Source: CAILZL01 sp963791615 (lineage in GTDB: Bacteria > Pseudomonadota > Gammaproteobacteria > Steroidobacterales > Steroidobacteraceae). Taken from it: DNA of 64,000 nucleotides. The translations under genes were made by a program, and so were the position numbers. Under the pieces are notes generated by a model. The model had not been told where the DNA came from and searched no databases. It worked only from the letters and a program-made list of their open reading frames with translations. The first letter of the stretch is position 1. Each line of letters begins with the position of its first letter. Below are positions 36,101 through 45,303 of this stretch, one piece after another. The stretch covers positions 310,001 to 374,000 of the forward strand of contig CAWBTE010000005.1 in assembly GCA_963791615.1 (NCBI GenBank). The letters are read 5' to 3'.

Positions 36101-37282
36101 ATGAGTACGCAGAACGTTGTTCCATTACGGCCAGTCAAGCCGGATGAATCCGATCATCTGGCGCATGTCTACGCCCAGTTTCCGCTGGACGTGGTCGATG
36201 CCAAGGGCGTTTATCTGAACACGCGCGATGGCCGCAAAGTACTGGATCTGTATGGCGGTCATGCCGTGGCGGCGGTGGGTTATGGCCATCCGCGCTGGGT
36301 GGAAGCATTGACCAGGCAGGCGCAGGCTCTGGCATTTCAAAGTAATGCGGTGGTGCTGGAGGTGCGTGCACGCGCTGCCACCCGGCTTGCCAGATTCTGT
36401 GGTCTGGGCCTGGACACCGTGTTCTTCGTCAACTCAGGCGCGGAAGCCAATGAGAATGCACTCAAGCTGGCTCTGAAAATTACCGAAGCACGCGAAGTGG
36501 TCGCCGTCGAAGGCAGCTTCCATGGTCGTACTGCCGCTGCGGGCGCGGTGACCTGGGGCGCGAAAAACAAATGGTATGGCTTTCCACAAGCGCCGTTCGA
36601 CGTGACGTTTCTGCCGCGCGGCAATGTGCCGGCCGTGAAGGACATGATCACGGATCAAACTGCGGCAGTTATCGTGGAACCCATTCAAGGCGTGGCGGGC
36701 GCTTGCGATCTGCCGAAAGAATTTCTGGAAGCCATTCGTCAGCGCTGCTCGGAGACCGGCACCATCCTGATTTTTGATGAAGTGCAATGTGGCATGGGCC
36801 GTACCGGTTATCCGTTTGCCGCGAACATGTACGGCGTAACGCCCGACATCATCACCACGGCGAAAGCATTGGGCGCCGGCTTTCCGGTCTCTGCGGTGCT
36901 GATGGCGGATCATGTCGCCAGCAACCTGAAGATGGATGATCTCGGCACAACCTTCGGTGGTGGCCCGATGGCCTGCGCCATGGTGGAAGCCGTGCTCGAC
37001 ATCATCGAAGACGAAGGTCTGCTGAAGAATGTGCGGGAACGTTCCGCCGAGATTCGCCAGAAATGCATCGTTGGGCCGGTGACGGCCATTCAGGGCGCCG
37101 GCTTCCTGCTGGGTCTGCGCACGGCGCGTCCGGCGAAAGAGGTTCACGCTGAACTGCTGAAGCGCGACATTCTCACCGGCACCAGCGGTGATCCGAATGT
37201 AGTGCGTATTCTCGCGCCGTATGTGCTGGAATCGCAGCATGTGGAGCAATTGCGTGCGGCGTTGGTGGATATAGGAAAGTAA
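36101..37282 (+). CDS. argD: Acylornithine aminotransferase
   Basis: The product has 393 residues. It is a class III PLP aminotransferase with NSGAEANENALKLA, FHGRT, the Asp of FDEVQCGMGRTG and the Schiff-base Lys in TTAKALGAGFP. It would convert N-acylglutamate semialdehyde to N-acylornithine. AGAGG stands 8 bases before ATG 36101. The context between argC and argF' settles the assignment within this large family. Confidence 0.92.
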   Translation: MSTQNVVPLRPVKPDESDHLAHVYAQFPLDVVDAKGVYLNTRDGRKVLDLYGGHAVAAVGYGHPRWVEALTRQAQALAFQSNAVVLEVRARAATRLARFCGLGLDTVFFVNSGAEANENALKLALKITEAREVVAVEGSFHGRTAAAGAVTWGAKNKWYGFPQAPFDVTFLPRGNVPAVKDMITDQTAAVIVEPIQGVAGACDLPKEFLEAIRQRCSETGTILIFDEVQCGMGRTGYPFAANMYGVTPDIITTAKALGAGFPVSAVLMADHVASNLKMDDLGTTFGGGPMACAMVEAVLDIIEDEGLLKNVRERSAEIRQKCIVGPVTAIQGAGFLLGLRTARPAKEVHAELLKRDILTGTSGDPNVVRILAPYVLESQHVEQLRAALVDIGK

Positions 37283-37288
37283 ATGCGT

Positions 37289-37380
37289 CCTCCCGTTCGA
37301 CGGGGGAAGGACAGGATGGGCAGCATCGGTTGCGTTGGTTGCCCCCAACCCCAACGCTTCCCGTCAAACGGAGGTAGGGA
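37289..37380. repeat. Palindromic element between argD and argF'
   Basis: CCTCCCGTTCGACGGGGGAA at the left is answered by an inverted CTTCCCGTCAAACGGAGG near 37357-37374. It creates an open frame upstream of argF' that is not coding. Confidence 0.6.
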
Positions 37381-37420
37381 GCGAAGAGTTGGCCAGCCTA
37401 TACTAGATCAAGAAAACATC

Positions 37421-38422
37421 ATGAAAAGATTTTTAGACCTCGCTGATTTTGAACGCGCTGAAGTAAAAGACCTGCTGGGTCTGGCGGCGCGTCTGCAACA
37501 GAACCCGGACCCGCATGCGCTGGCTGGCAAGGTGCTGGGCCTGTTGTTCATGAATCCCTCGCTGCGCACGCTGGCTTCATTTCAGAGCGGCATGATGCGG
37601 CTCGGCGGTTCAGTGTTTGTCATCACGCCCGGACAAGGCACCTGGCAATTCGAAACGCGTAATGGCGCGGTGATGAATGGTTCAGCCGCCGAGCACATCA
37701 AGGAAGCGATTCCAGTGATGGCTTCGTACTGCGATGCGCTGGGCGTGCGCATGTTTGCTGAAGGCAAGAACCTGCAGGCGGACATCAACGAGAGTGGCTT
37801 CAAGATGATTGCCGATCTGTGCGACAAACCGCTGATCAACATGGAGTCTGCCGTGAATCATCCCTGCCAGGCGCTGGCCGACTGGTACACCATGGATGAA
37901 TTGAACGTGCCTGAACGCGGCAAGTTCGTGTTGTCGTGGGTGAATCATCCCCGTGCGCTGCCGCTGGCGGTGCCGTCGGCCACCGTACAGATGGCGGCGA
38001 TGCGTGGCATGGAAGTGGTAGTGCTGCGTCCCGATGGCTTTGCGTTGCCGGACGCTATCATGGACAAGGCGCGCGCAGCGGCCAAAGCCTCTGGCGGCGT
38101 GGTGACTGAAACCACGGATCGTGCTGAAGCGCTCAAGGGCGCGCAAGTGGTATATGCCAAGGAATGGGGTTCGCCCCTTCATTATGGCGATGCCGAAGCC
38201 GAAACTCGTCTGCGCGAGGATCTGATGGACTGGTGCGTGAAAGACAGCTGGTTCAAGCACACCGCCGATGACTGTCACCTGATGCACTGTCTGCCGGTGC
38301 GGCGCAATGTGGCCGTGGATGATGAAGTGCTGGACAGTTCGCGCAGTGTGGTAATCCGCGAAGCGTATAACCGCATGGTGGTGCAGATGGCGGTGCTGTA
38401 CCGCCTGTTGAGGAATACATGA
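37421..38422 (+). CDS. argF': N-acylornithine transcarbamylase, probably N-succinylornithine type
   Basis: The product has 333 residues from ATG 37421. It belongs to the acylornithine carbamoyltransferase branch, not to ordinary OTCase: MNPSLRTLASF replaces the STRT loop, and NHPCQALADW and HCLPVRRNV are present. In this branch one residue decides specificity: Glu92 in the Xanthomonas acetylornithine enzyme and Pro90 in the Bacteroides succinylornithine enzyme (known from published mutagenesis). The aligned position here is Ala90, in NGSAAEHIKE. Flanking sequence (EAIPVMASYCDALGVRMFA) is also closer to the succinyl enzyme. I therefore favour carbamoylation of N-succinylornithine, with acetylornithine not excluded. 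Confidence 0.88.
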   Translation: MKRFLDLADFERAEVKDLLGLAARLQQNPDPHALAGKVLGLLFMNPSLRTLASFQSGMMRLGGSVFVITPGQGTWQFETRNGAVMNGSAAEHIKEAIPVMASYCDALGVRMFAEGKNLQADINESGFKMIADLCDKPLINMESAVNHPCQALADWYTMDELNVPERGKFVLSWVNHPRALPLAVPSATVQMAAMRGMEVVVLRPDGFALPDAIMDKARAAAKASGGVVTETTDRAEALKGAQVVYAKEWGSPLHYGDAEAETRLREDLMDWCVKDSWFKHTADDCHLMHCLPVRRNVAVDDEVLDSSRSVVIREAYNRMVVQMAVLYRLLRNT

Positions 38423-38425
38423 TTT

Positions 38426-38483
38426 TGTAGGTTGGGCTTTAGCCCAACATCTTAGGCGTCAGGCTAAAGCCTGACCTACACGA
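38426..38483. repeat. REP/BIME-like pair between argF' and argB
   Basis: TGTAGGTTGGGCTTTAGCCC (38426-38445) and GTCAGGCTAAAGCCTGACCT (38458-38477) are inverted hairpins; the second nearly matches the copy at 2481. Confidence 0.75.
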
Positions 38484-38509
38484 AACCCAGACATACAGAA
38501 ATTGCAAAC

Positions 38510-39430
38510 ATGACCAACCGCACTGATCCCATGGTTACCGTCCGCGCCCTGAAGAGCGCCGCACCTTACATCCGCATGTTCAAAGGCAAGGTGTTTGTCA
38601 TCAAGGCCAGCGGCGGCGTATTCGGCAACCCCGATGCCACACGCAACCTGATGGAGCAGGTGGCCATCCTGCATCAGGTGGGCATTCGCGTGGTGGTGGT
38701 TCACGGCGGTGGCGAGCAGCTCACCGGCATTCAAGCCTCCATGGGAATTGAAACCAGGATGGTCGCGGGCCGGCGCGTCACCGATGCCAAATCGATTGAA
38801 GTCACCAGCATGGTGCTCAATGGTCTGGTGAATACACAGATCCTCGGCATCTGCCGCGAGCTGTCCATCAATGCCGTAGGCGTGAGCGGCGTCGATGCTG
38901 GTTTGATCCGTGCTCACAAGCGTCCGCCGGTGGTGGTGGAAGGTGAGACGGTGGATTACGGCTTTGTCGGCGACATCGATCTGGTGGATTCCAAAGTGCT
39001 GCAACAGTTGCTCGACGATGGCCATATGCCGGTGGTCAGCCCCGTGTCATGCGATGACAAGGGCGTACTGCTCAACATCAACGCCGACACCGTCGCGGCC
39101 GCGATTGGTGGCGCGCTCAAGGCTGAGAAGCTGATGCTGGTCACTGGCGCACCCGGCATTATGGAATCGCTGGAAGATCCGCACTCGCTGGTGTCGTACA
39201 CCGATCTGGCTGGTCTGAAGAAACTCAAGGATCAAGGTTCGTTGAAAGACGGCATGCTGCCCAAGGCCACTGCCATCGAAGCCGCGATTCGTGGCGGCGT
39301 GCGTCGCGTGCATTGCATTTCGTATAAAACGCAGGACAGCGTGCTCGCTGAAGTGTTCACCAACGAAGGCACCGGCACCTTGATTGTGGAAGACATCAAA
39401 GGCCTGAGTGCGGCGGAACAGGGAAATTGA
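38510..39430 (+). CDS. argB: N-acylglutamate kinase
   Basis: The product has 306 residues. It is an amino acid kinase with VVVVHGGGEQLTG, AGRRVTD, INADTVAAAIGGALKAEKLMLVT and the C-terminal LKDGMLPKATAIEAAIRGGVRRVH. It phosphorylates the gamma-carboxyl of N-acylglutamate. The first glycine loop reads VIKASGGVF where most acetylglutamate kinases have KYGG, so it is a divergent member. There is no fused acetyltransferase domain as in Xanthomonas-type ArgB. Confidence 0.9.
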   Translation: MTNRTDPMVTVRALKSAAPYIRMFKGKVFVIKASGGVFGNPDATRNLMEQVAILHQVGIRVVVVHGGGEQLTGIQASMGIETRMVAGRRVTDAKSIEVTSMVLNGLVNTQILGICRELSINAVGVSGVDAGLIRAHKRPPVVVEGETVDYGFVGDIDLVDSKVLQQLLDDGHMPVVSPVSCDDKGVLLNINADTVAAAIGGALKAEKLMLVTGAPGIMESLEDPHSLVSYTDLAGLKKLKDQGSLKDGMLPKATAIEAAIRGGVRRVHCISYKTQDSVLAEVFTNEGTGTLIVEDIKGLSAAEQGN

Positions 39431-39436
39431 TTGACT

Positions 39437-39534
39437 TACTCCCTCTCCCCTTGCGGGAGAGGGCCGGGGTGAGGGGTTGGGCTTGCGGCATCAAGACACC
39501 CTCACCCTAACCCTCTCCCTTATGGAGAGGGAAT
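39437..39534. repeat. CTCTCCC/GGGAGAG REP-like pair between argB and argH
   Basis: CCCTCTCCCCTTGCGGGAGAGGG lies at 39440-39462, and an inverted unit CCCTCACCCTAACCCTCTCC with TATGGAGAGGG ends at 39531. Together they fill the spacer. Confidence 0.7.
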
Positions 39535-39556
39535 AGATGCAGACCGGAAACGAATC

Positions 39557-40754
39557 ATGTCCAGACCCCCTTCAAGATTGTGGGATAAAGGCGCACCCCT
39601 CGACTCGCGCGTGTTGCAATACACCGCGGGCGATGACCATCAGCTGGACAATCGCTTGGTGCAATACGATGTGCGCGCTTCCATTGCCCATGCCGAAATG
39701 CTCAATGCACAGGGCTTGCTCACTGCCGATGATCTCAAACTCATCCGCGATGGTCTGACCGAGATCGGCACAGCTCATGCACGCGGTGAATGGCGCGTCA
39801 CCCTGGAACATGAAGATGGCCAGACCGCGCTGGAGACCTTGCTGACGCAGAAGATTGGCGACGCCGGCGCACGCGTGCATCTGGGTCGTTCACGCAACGA
39901 TCAAGTACTCACTGCACTCCGTTTGTTACTGCGCGATGCAGCTGCCGACCTGAGCAACGCAACGCTGAAAGTCGCTGATGCACTGGATGCCCTCGGTGCA
40001 CGCGAAGAATCAACAGTGCTGCCCGGCTACACCCACATGCAACAAGCCATGCCCAGCAGCGTGAAACTGTGGGCCGGCGGCTTTGCCGCTGAACTGCGCG
40101 ATGACGCCGTAGGCCTGAATCATGTGCAACGCCGCATCGGCAAGAGCCCACTGGGTTCTGCTGCCGGTTACGGCGCACCCAACCTGCCGCTGGATCGTGC
40201 CGCAACCGCCAAGGCGCTGGGCTTCAACGAAGTGCATGAACCTGTCACCGCCGTGCAACTGTCACGCGGCAAGGCAGAAGCACAGCTGCTGTTTGAAATT
40301 GTAATGGTGATGCAGGACGTGGCGCGCCTGTCATCCGACCTGTGCCTGTTCTACACACAGGAGTTCGCCTTCGTCTCCCTGCCCGATGCATTCACCACCG
40401 GCTCGTCCATCATGCCGCAGAAGCGCAACCCCGATGTATTTGAACTCATCCGTGGTCGTTCCGCTGCTGCCACTGCAGCACTTAATGAAGTGCTAGGCAT
40501 CGTTGCCAAACTACCTTCCGGCTATCAGCGTGATCTGCAATTGATAAAAGTGCCGCTGTTCCGTGGCATTGATTTATGCAGCGATACGCTCGACATCCTC
40601 GCCCCCGCACTGGATCAAGTGAAGTTCCGTCCCGAAAACATCGACATGGACCCTTCGATCAATGCTGCTGCGGAAGCGTATGAGCTGGTGAAGACTTGAG
40701 GGCATTCCCTTCCGTGAGGCTTACAAGCGGGTGGGGAAGAAGTATTTGAAGTAG
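39557..40754 (+). CDS. argH: Argininosuccinate lyase, frame broken by one base near the end
   Basis: ArgH splits argininosuccinate into arginine and fumarate. HLGRSRNDQVLTALRL, the TGSSIMPQKRNPDVFEL signature with the catalytic Ser, and YTHMQQAMP are present. As written the frame stops at 40699 after AEAYELVKT. Removing one T there continues EGIPFREAYKRVGKKYLK to a stop at 40754, the conserved end of the family. The joined protein of about 398 residues is somewhat shorter than the E. coli enzyme. It closes the arginine cluster. Confidence 0.92.
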
Positions 40755-40789
40755 CGGACCATTGCCAAACATAGGCGATCAAAAGCGTC

Positions 40790-41251
40790 ATGCCCTCTCT
40801 CGACGACGTGTACTGTAAATTTGGCTTTGCTTCCGAGGCAGCACAGCTATTGGAAACGGAGCTTGGAAATGTGCTTCTGAAGAGTGGCGCAGTTGACGCA
40901 GGCCTGATTGAAAACCCGGACCCGGCAAAGGCGGTTGAGCTTCTCACTTACATCAACAAGCAGACGCTCGGACAACTCCTGAAAAGCCTAAATCGATCCC
41001 CTGACTATATTGCACTGCTGGAATCGCAACTTATCCCGGACTCTCAAAGCACGGAATCGACTGTCGCACTCGTTTTTTCGAGAGCACAATTTCCGTAGGA
41101 ACTCTGAAGAAGGCGCACGTTGATGATGGAAGACCTAAAAACCATCCACGACTTAATCTTGGATGCTTATAAAGCAGTAATACGCCTCTCAGGCGTTGAT
41201 CTCGACAAGATGAGTTCGCACAAGTTGCCGACACGGCATGTTCCGATATGA
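40790..41251 (+). pseudogene. Small hypothetical protein, two frame breaks
   Basis: The first frame gives SLDDVYCKFGFASEAAQLLETELGNVLL and on to LLESQL, then garbles. One base less near 41032 gives SRTLKARNRLSHSFFREHNFRRNSEEGAR, and one base more near 41120 gives LMMEDLKTIHDLILDAYKAVIRLSGVDLDKM, ending at 41251. The joined sequence is a helical protein of a type found as scattered hypothetical genes; its function is unknown. The rest of the spacer to lptM holds one REP-like hairpin. Confidence 0.6.
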
Positions 41252-41384
41252 AACAACTGTCTGACTCCAAGCCAATATGCGCCGGCCTACAAGTGGTCAA
41301 CGCAGTAACCTCGTAGCGCTTGAAACACTCACCCGACACCCTTGGGCACACGCATGCAGCTTTCACATAAACCCAAAGTCATCC

Positions 41385-41408
41385 GGCGCACTCGCGAGTG
41401 CGCCCTAC
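41385..41408. repeat. Single REP-like hairpin before lptM
   Basis: GGCGCACTCGCGAGTGCGCC is a perfect 20-bp palindrome followed by CTAC, the tail shared with the other copies. Confidence 0.65.
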
Positions 41409-41420
41409 GCCGGAATTGCC

Positions 41421-41576
41421 ATGTGGCGTGTGGCATTGGTGATTGCACTCACCTGGTTTCTATCCGGCTGCGGCCTGAAAGGCGATTTGTATCTGCCGGA
41501 AACCAGCACACCAGTCGTGGTCACGCCAGCCAGTAGCTCCAGCAGTTCTTCTACGGCATCACAGGCCGCGCCATGA
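41421..41576 (+). CDS. lptM: LptM/YifL-type small lipoprotein
   Basis: The product has 51 residues. The lipobox LSGC at about 14-17 is followed by GLKGDLYLPE, the signature of LptM, which helps disulfide maturation of the LPS translocon. A Ser-rich tail (seven Ser in a row) ends the protein. ATG 41421 gives the expected short signal; a longer open frame upstream runs through the repeat. It overlaps the polA start as ATGA. Confidence 0.82.
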   Translation: MWRVALVIALTWFLSGCGLKGDLYLPETSTPVVVTPASSSSSSSTASQAAP

Positions 41577-44348
41577 CCAAGCCCAGAAGTAAGTTGATTC
41601 TGGTGGATGGCTCGTCATACCTCTATAGAGCCTTTTTTGCGCTGCCGCCGTTGAGCAATTCGCGCGGCGAACCCACCGGCGCGTTGCTGGGTGTGGCCAA
41701 CATGCTGCACAAGCTGGTCAAGGACGAACAACCGGATCTGATTGCGGTGGTGTTCGATGCGCCGGGCAAAACATTCCGCGACGATCTGTTCGAACAATAC
41801 AAGGCGCATCGCGAGCCCATGCCCGATGATCTGCGTGCGCAGACCCAGCCCTTGCTGGAGCTGGTGCAGGCCATGGGGTTGCCGATGCTGCAAGTCACCG
41901 GCGTGGAAGCGGATGACGTGATCGGTACGCTGGCCGTACAGGCTGCTAGCCAGGGCATTGATGTGCTGATCTCCACCGGCGACAAGGATATGGCGCAGCT
42001 GGTGGGTCCATATGTCACCCTGATCAACACCATGACTGGCTCGCGTTACGACCGTGATGGTGTGAAGACCAAGTTTGATGTTTACCCTGAGCAGATCATC
42101 GACTACCTGTCGCTGGTGGGCGATAGCGCCGACAACATTCCCGGCGTGCCCAAGGTGGGACCGAAGACCGCCGCGAAGTGGCTGGGTGAATATCAGTCGC
42201 TGGACAACCTGCTGGCGAATGCAGACAAGATCACCGGCAAGGTGGGCGAGAACCTGCGCGCCAGTACCGAAGATGCTGGAGCTGTCGCGCAAGCTGGCGA
42301 AGATTGATTGCGCCGTGGCACTGGATGTCACGCCTGAAGCTTTGCGTGCAGAACAACCCACCGTTGATGAGCTGCGCAAGATCTACAAGCACTATGAGTT
42401 GAACGCATTGTTGCGGCAGCTGGAGGCACAACAAGGCAATACCCTCACCCTGCCCTCTCCCTCAGGGAGAGGGGATGAAGAATCGATAGCCGCCGTTTCC
42501 CCTCTCCCTGAGGGAGAGGGGCCGGGGGTGAGGGTTTCTGAAACCCAGTACGAAACCATTCTCACGCAGGCACAACTGGACGTATGGCTTGAAGAGCTGC
42601 GCAACGCAGATGTATTCGCCATCGATACCGAAACCACGTCGCTGGATTACATGTCGGCGGAACTGGTGGGCATTGCCATGTCGGTGGAAGCCGGCAAGGC
42701 GGCGTACCTGCCACTGGCGCACAACTATCCGGGCGCACCTGAGCAATTGTCACGCGATGCCGTGCTGGCGCAGTTCAAGCCGCTGCTGGAAAGTGAGCAG
42801 CACGCCAAGCTCGGCCATCATCTGAAATACGACGCGCATATCTTTGCCAACTACGGCATTGATATGAAAGGCATGCGCTACGACAGCATGCTGGAGTCGT
42901 ATGTACTGAACAGCACCAGTGGTCGTCATGACATGGATAGCGTGGCGAAGAAGTATCTGGGCGTGGACACCATTCATTACGAAGATGTGTGCGGCAAGGG
43001 TAGTAAACAAATTACCTTCGATCAGGTGGATCTCGACACGGCGACTCGTTACTCCGCCGAAGATGCGGACATCACGCTGCGCCTGCATCAAACCCTGTGG
43101 CCACAGCTAAGTGCCGAGCCGAAACTCAAGAACCTGTATGAATCCATTGAGCAGCCATTGGTGCCGGTGCTGCTGCACATGGAGCACCAGGGCGTACTGA
43201 TTGATGCAGGCTTGCTCAAGCAACAGAGCCAGCAACTCGCAGAACTGATGCTGACACTGGTGGATCGCTGTCATGCCGCAGCAGGGCAACCGTTCAATGT
43301 GGAATCGCCCAAGCAGTTGCAGGAAATCCTGTTCGGCAAGCTGGGCATTCCGGTCAAGCGCAAGACACCCACCGGACAGCCCTCAACCGCCGAAGATGTA
43401 CTGGAAGAACTGGCTGATGAGCATGAGTTGCCCAAACTCATTCTTGAATATCGCGGCATGGCCAAACTCAAATCCACGTATACGGACAAGTTGCCGCTAC
43501 AGATCAATGCGCGCACCGGCCGTGTACACACTTCCTATCATCAGGCCGTGGCCGCTACGGGCCGTCTATCTTCCACCGACCCCAATTTGCAGAACATTCC
43601 GATTCGCTCTGCCGAGGGTCGGCGCATTCGTCAGGCATTTATCGCCCCGCCGGGTTCGGTGCTGGTGGCCGCTGACTATTCGCAGATTGAATTGCGCATC
43701 ATGGCGCACCTGTCCGGCGATGCGTCGCTGCTGAAAGCCTTCGCGGAGGACAAGGATATTCACCAGGCTACGGCTGCGGAAGTCATGGGCATCGCACTGG
43801 ACCAGGTGACCAGCGAGCAACGTCGTTCAGCCAAAGCCATCAACTTCGGTTTGATTTACGGCATGTCGGCGTTTGGTCTGGCCAAGCAGTTGGGCGTGGG
43901 ACGCAACGAAGCGCAGAAGTACATCGATCTGTATTTCGATCGTTATCCCGGCGTTAAGCAGTACATGGAACGCACGCGGGCGCAGGCGCATGAGCTGGGC
44001 TATGTGGAAACCGTCTTCGGTCGTCGCCTGTATCTGCCGGACATTCAATCGCGCAATGCGTCGCTGAGACAGTACGCGGAGCGCAGCGCCATCAATGCGC
44101 CCATGCAGGGCACGGCAGCTGACATCATCAAACGCGCCATGATTGATGTGGATGGCTGGCTGCAAACTTCCGGGTTCAATGGCCGACTCATCATGCAGGT
44201 GCATGACGAACTGGTACTGGAAGTACCCGAATCACTCTGCGAACAACTGGTTACGCAGGTACGCGCACGCATGAGCGCGGCTGCCGAATTGCACGTGCCA
44301 CTCAAGGTGGATATCGGCACCGGCAACAACTGGGATGAGGCTCACTGA
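41573..44348 (+). CDS. polA: DNA polymerase I, frame broken between exonuclease domains
   Basis: The 5'-3' exonuclease domain (LVDGSSYLYRAFFALPPL, VEADDVIGTLA, GDSADNIPGVPKVGPKTAAKWL) is read from 41573 but stops at 42307. The 3'-5' exonuclease (VFAIDTETTSLDYMSAELVG) and polymerase (ATGRLSSTDPNLQNIPIRS, AADYSQIELRIMAHLS, QVHDELVLE) domains are in another frame, open to 44348. One extra base at about 42261-42272 separates them; removing it gives GENLRAS...MLELSRKLAKID. A palindromic repeat is read in frame at 42440-42536, in the linker. As in Pseudomonas, engB, cytochrome c4 and dsbA follow. Joined, the protein is about 924 residues. Confidence 0.93.
42440..42536. repeat. REP-like element read in frame inside polA
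   Basis: Two hairpins, CCCTCTCCCTCAGGGAGAGG and CCCTCTCCCTGAGGGAGAGG, are flanked by inverted ACCCTCACCC / GGGGTGAGGGT. They encode LTLPSPSGRG and SPLPEGEGPGVRV within the protein, between the 5' and 3' exonuclease domains, without a stop in that frame. Confidence 0.8.
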
Positions 44349-44515
44349 CATCGCATCACTCGCTGACGACTGACTCGGTGAAGCGACATTCGCTACTGGC
44401 ACAGTTGTGCGTTCATTATTAGCTCGTCATTGGGGAGCAAAGCCGTGGCGCGCATCGAAGCGCCTGGCGCTCCTCACCATCACGACCGCTCATTCAAATT
44501 ATCGCGAGAGTTGCT

Positions 44516-45067
44516 ATGAACAAATTGCAGGTGATCACTTTACTGACCGCTTCATTGGGCTTGTCACTGGGTCTGTCACAGGCAGCAATAGCAGCCGACA
44601 ATGGCATTTATCTGGGGGCTGCCGCAGGCAGTGTTGAAAGCAGCGTCAACACTCAGGTTGTTCAGGGTCTCAGCCGCAACTTTGAGGGTAAGGCGGGCGC
44701 TTACAAGATCATTCTGGGTGTGCGGCCATTGGACTGGCTGGCAGCCGAAGTGAACTATCTTGATCTGGGCCAGCCGGACAGCAACAACCTCGCTGCCGAT
44801 ACCACCGCACTGAGCGGTTCAGCCGTGCTGTTCGCCAGCATGGGCCCCACCTTCGAGCTGTTTGCCAAGGGCGGCGTGGTCAACTGGAAATCCAAAATCA
44901 CGGATGGCGCGACCAAGCTGGGCAACCTGGATGGCACCAATCCCGTTTATGGCGGCGGCCTGATTGTTAACCTGCTGAGCTTGTCCATCCGTGCCGAGTA
45001 CGAGCACTTCGATATGGATGTGGATTCGAACCTGCTGTCCTTGGGCGTGACCTGGACTTTCCTCTGA
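44516..45067 (+). CDS. Small outer-membrane beta-barrel protein (OmpA-like/OmpW-size)
   Basis: The product has 183 residues. A signal peptide (about 1-27, ending AIAA) leads to an eight-strand-sized barrel: NGIYLGAAAGSVESS, AYKIILGVRPLDWLAAEVNYLDLG and terminal SLGVTWTFL with C-terminal aromatic-Leu. The role is unknown. A fold-back element begins on the stop codon itself, and a row of hairpins follows. Confidence 0.82.
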   Translation: MNKLQVITLLTASLGLSLGLSQAAIAADNGIYLGAAAGSVESSVNTQVVQGLSRNFEGKAGAYKIILGVRPLDWLAAEVNYLDLGQPDSNNLAADTTALSGSAVLFASMGPTFELFAKGGVVNWKSKITDGATKLGNLDGTNPVYGGGLIVNLLSLSIRAEYEHFDMDVDSNLLSLGVTWTFL

Positions 45068-45210
45068 GAACCTGCTCAAAGTCTCGCTGAAGGGCGCATC
45101 GCGGCGTTGGAACGGCACAAAAAATACTCACGTACTTCCGTGTACGCTGCGTTTTTTTGTGCCGTTCCGCCTTGCACTGCATCCCTTGATCGAAACTTTG
45201 AGCAGGTTCT
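45067..45210. repeat. 144-bp fold-back (MITE-like) element, copy 3
   Basis: Perfect 15-bp terminal inverted repeats AGAACCTGCTCAAAG and CTTTGAGCAGGTTCT bound an imperfect palindrome with GGAACGGCACAAAAAATACT and GTTTTTTTGTGCCGTTCC. It matches the copy at 17280 in inverted orientation and shares its interior with 11211. The left end takes its first base from the stop codon of the barrel gene. Confidence 0.8.
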
Positions 45211-45303
45211 GAACAAGCTTTTTATCAGGCGCGGAAAAATCCTCTCCGGCACCGGAACTTTTTCAACCCCGCCGACTCTGACTCCCTGTGTCTGCAAAGA
45301 CAC

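Noticed and set aside
37283..37420. In-frame ATG 37283 extending argF' by 46 residues
   Set aside because: The extension is encoded by the palindromic element; family alignment starts at ATG 37421.
37421..38422. Ordinary ornithine carbamoyltransferase (argF)
   Set aside because: The carbamoyl-phosphate loop is MNPSLRT and the remaining motifs follow the acylornithine branch.
33687..39534. Regular palindromic repeats spaced by about 1 kb, CRISPR-like at first sight
   Set aside because: Repeats differ in sequence, come as inverted pairs, and are separated by whole genes; no short uniform spacers and no cas genes.
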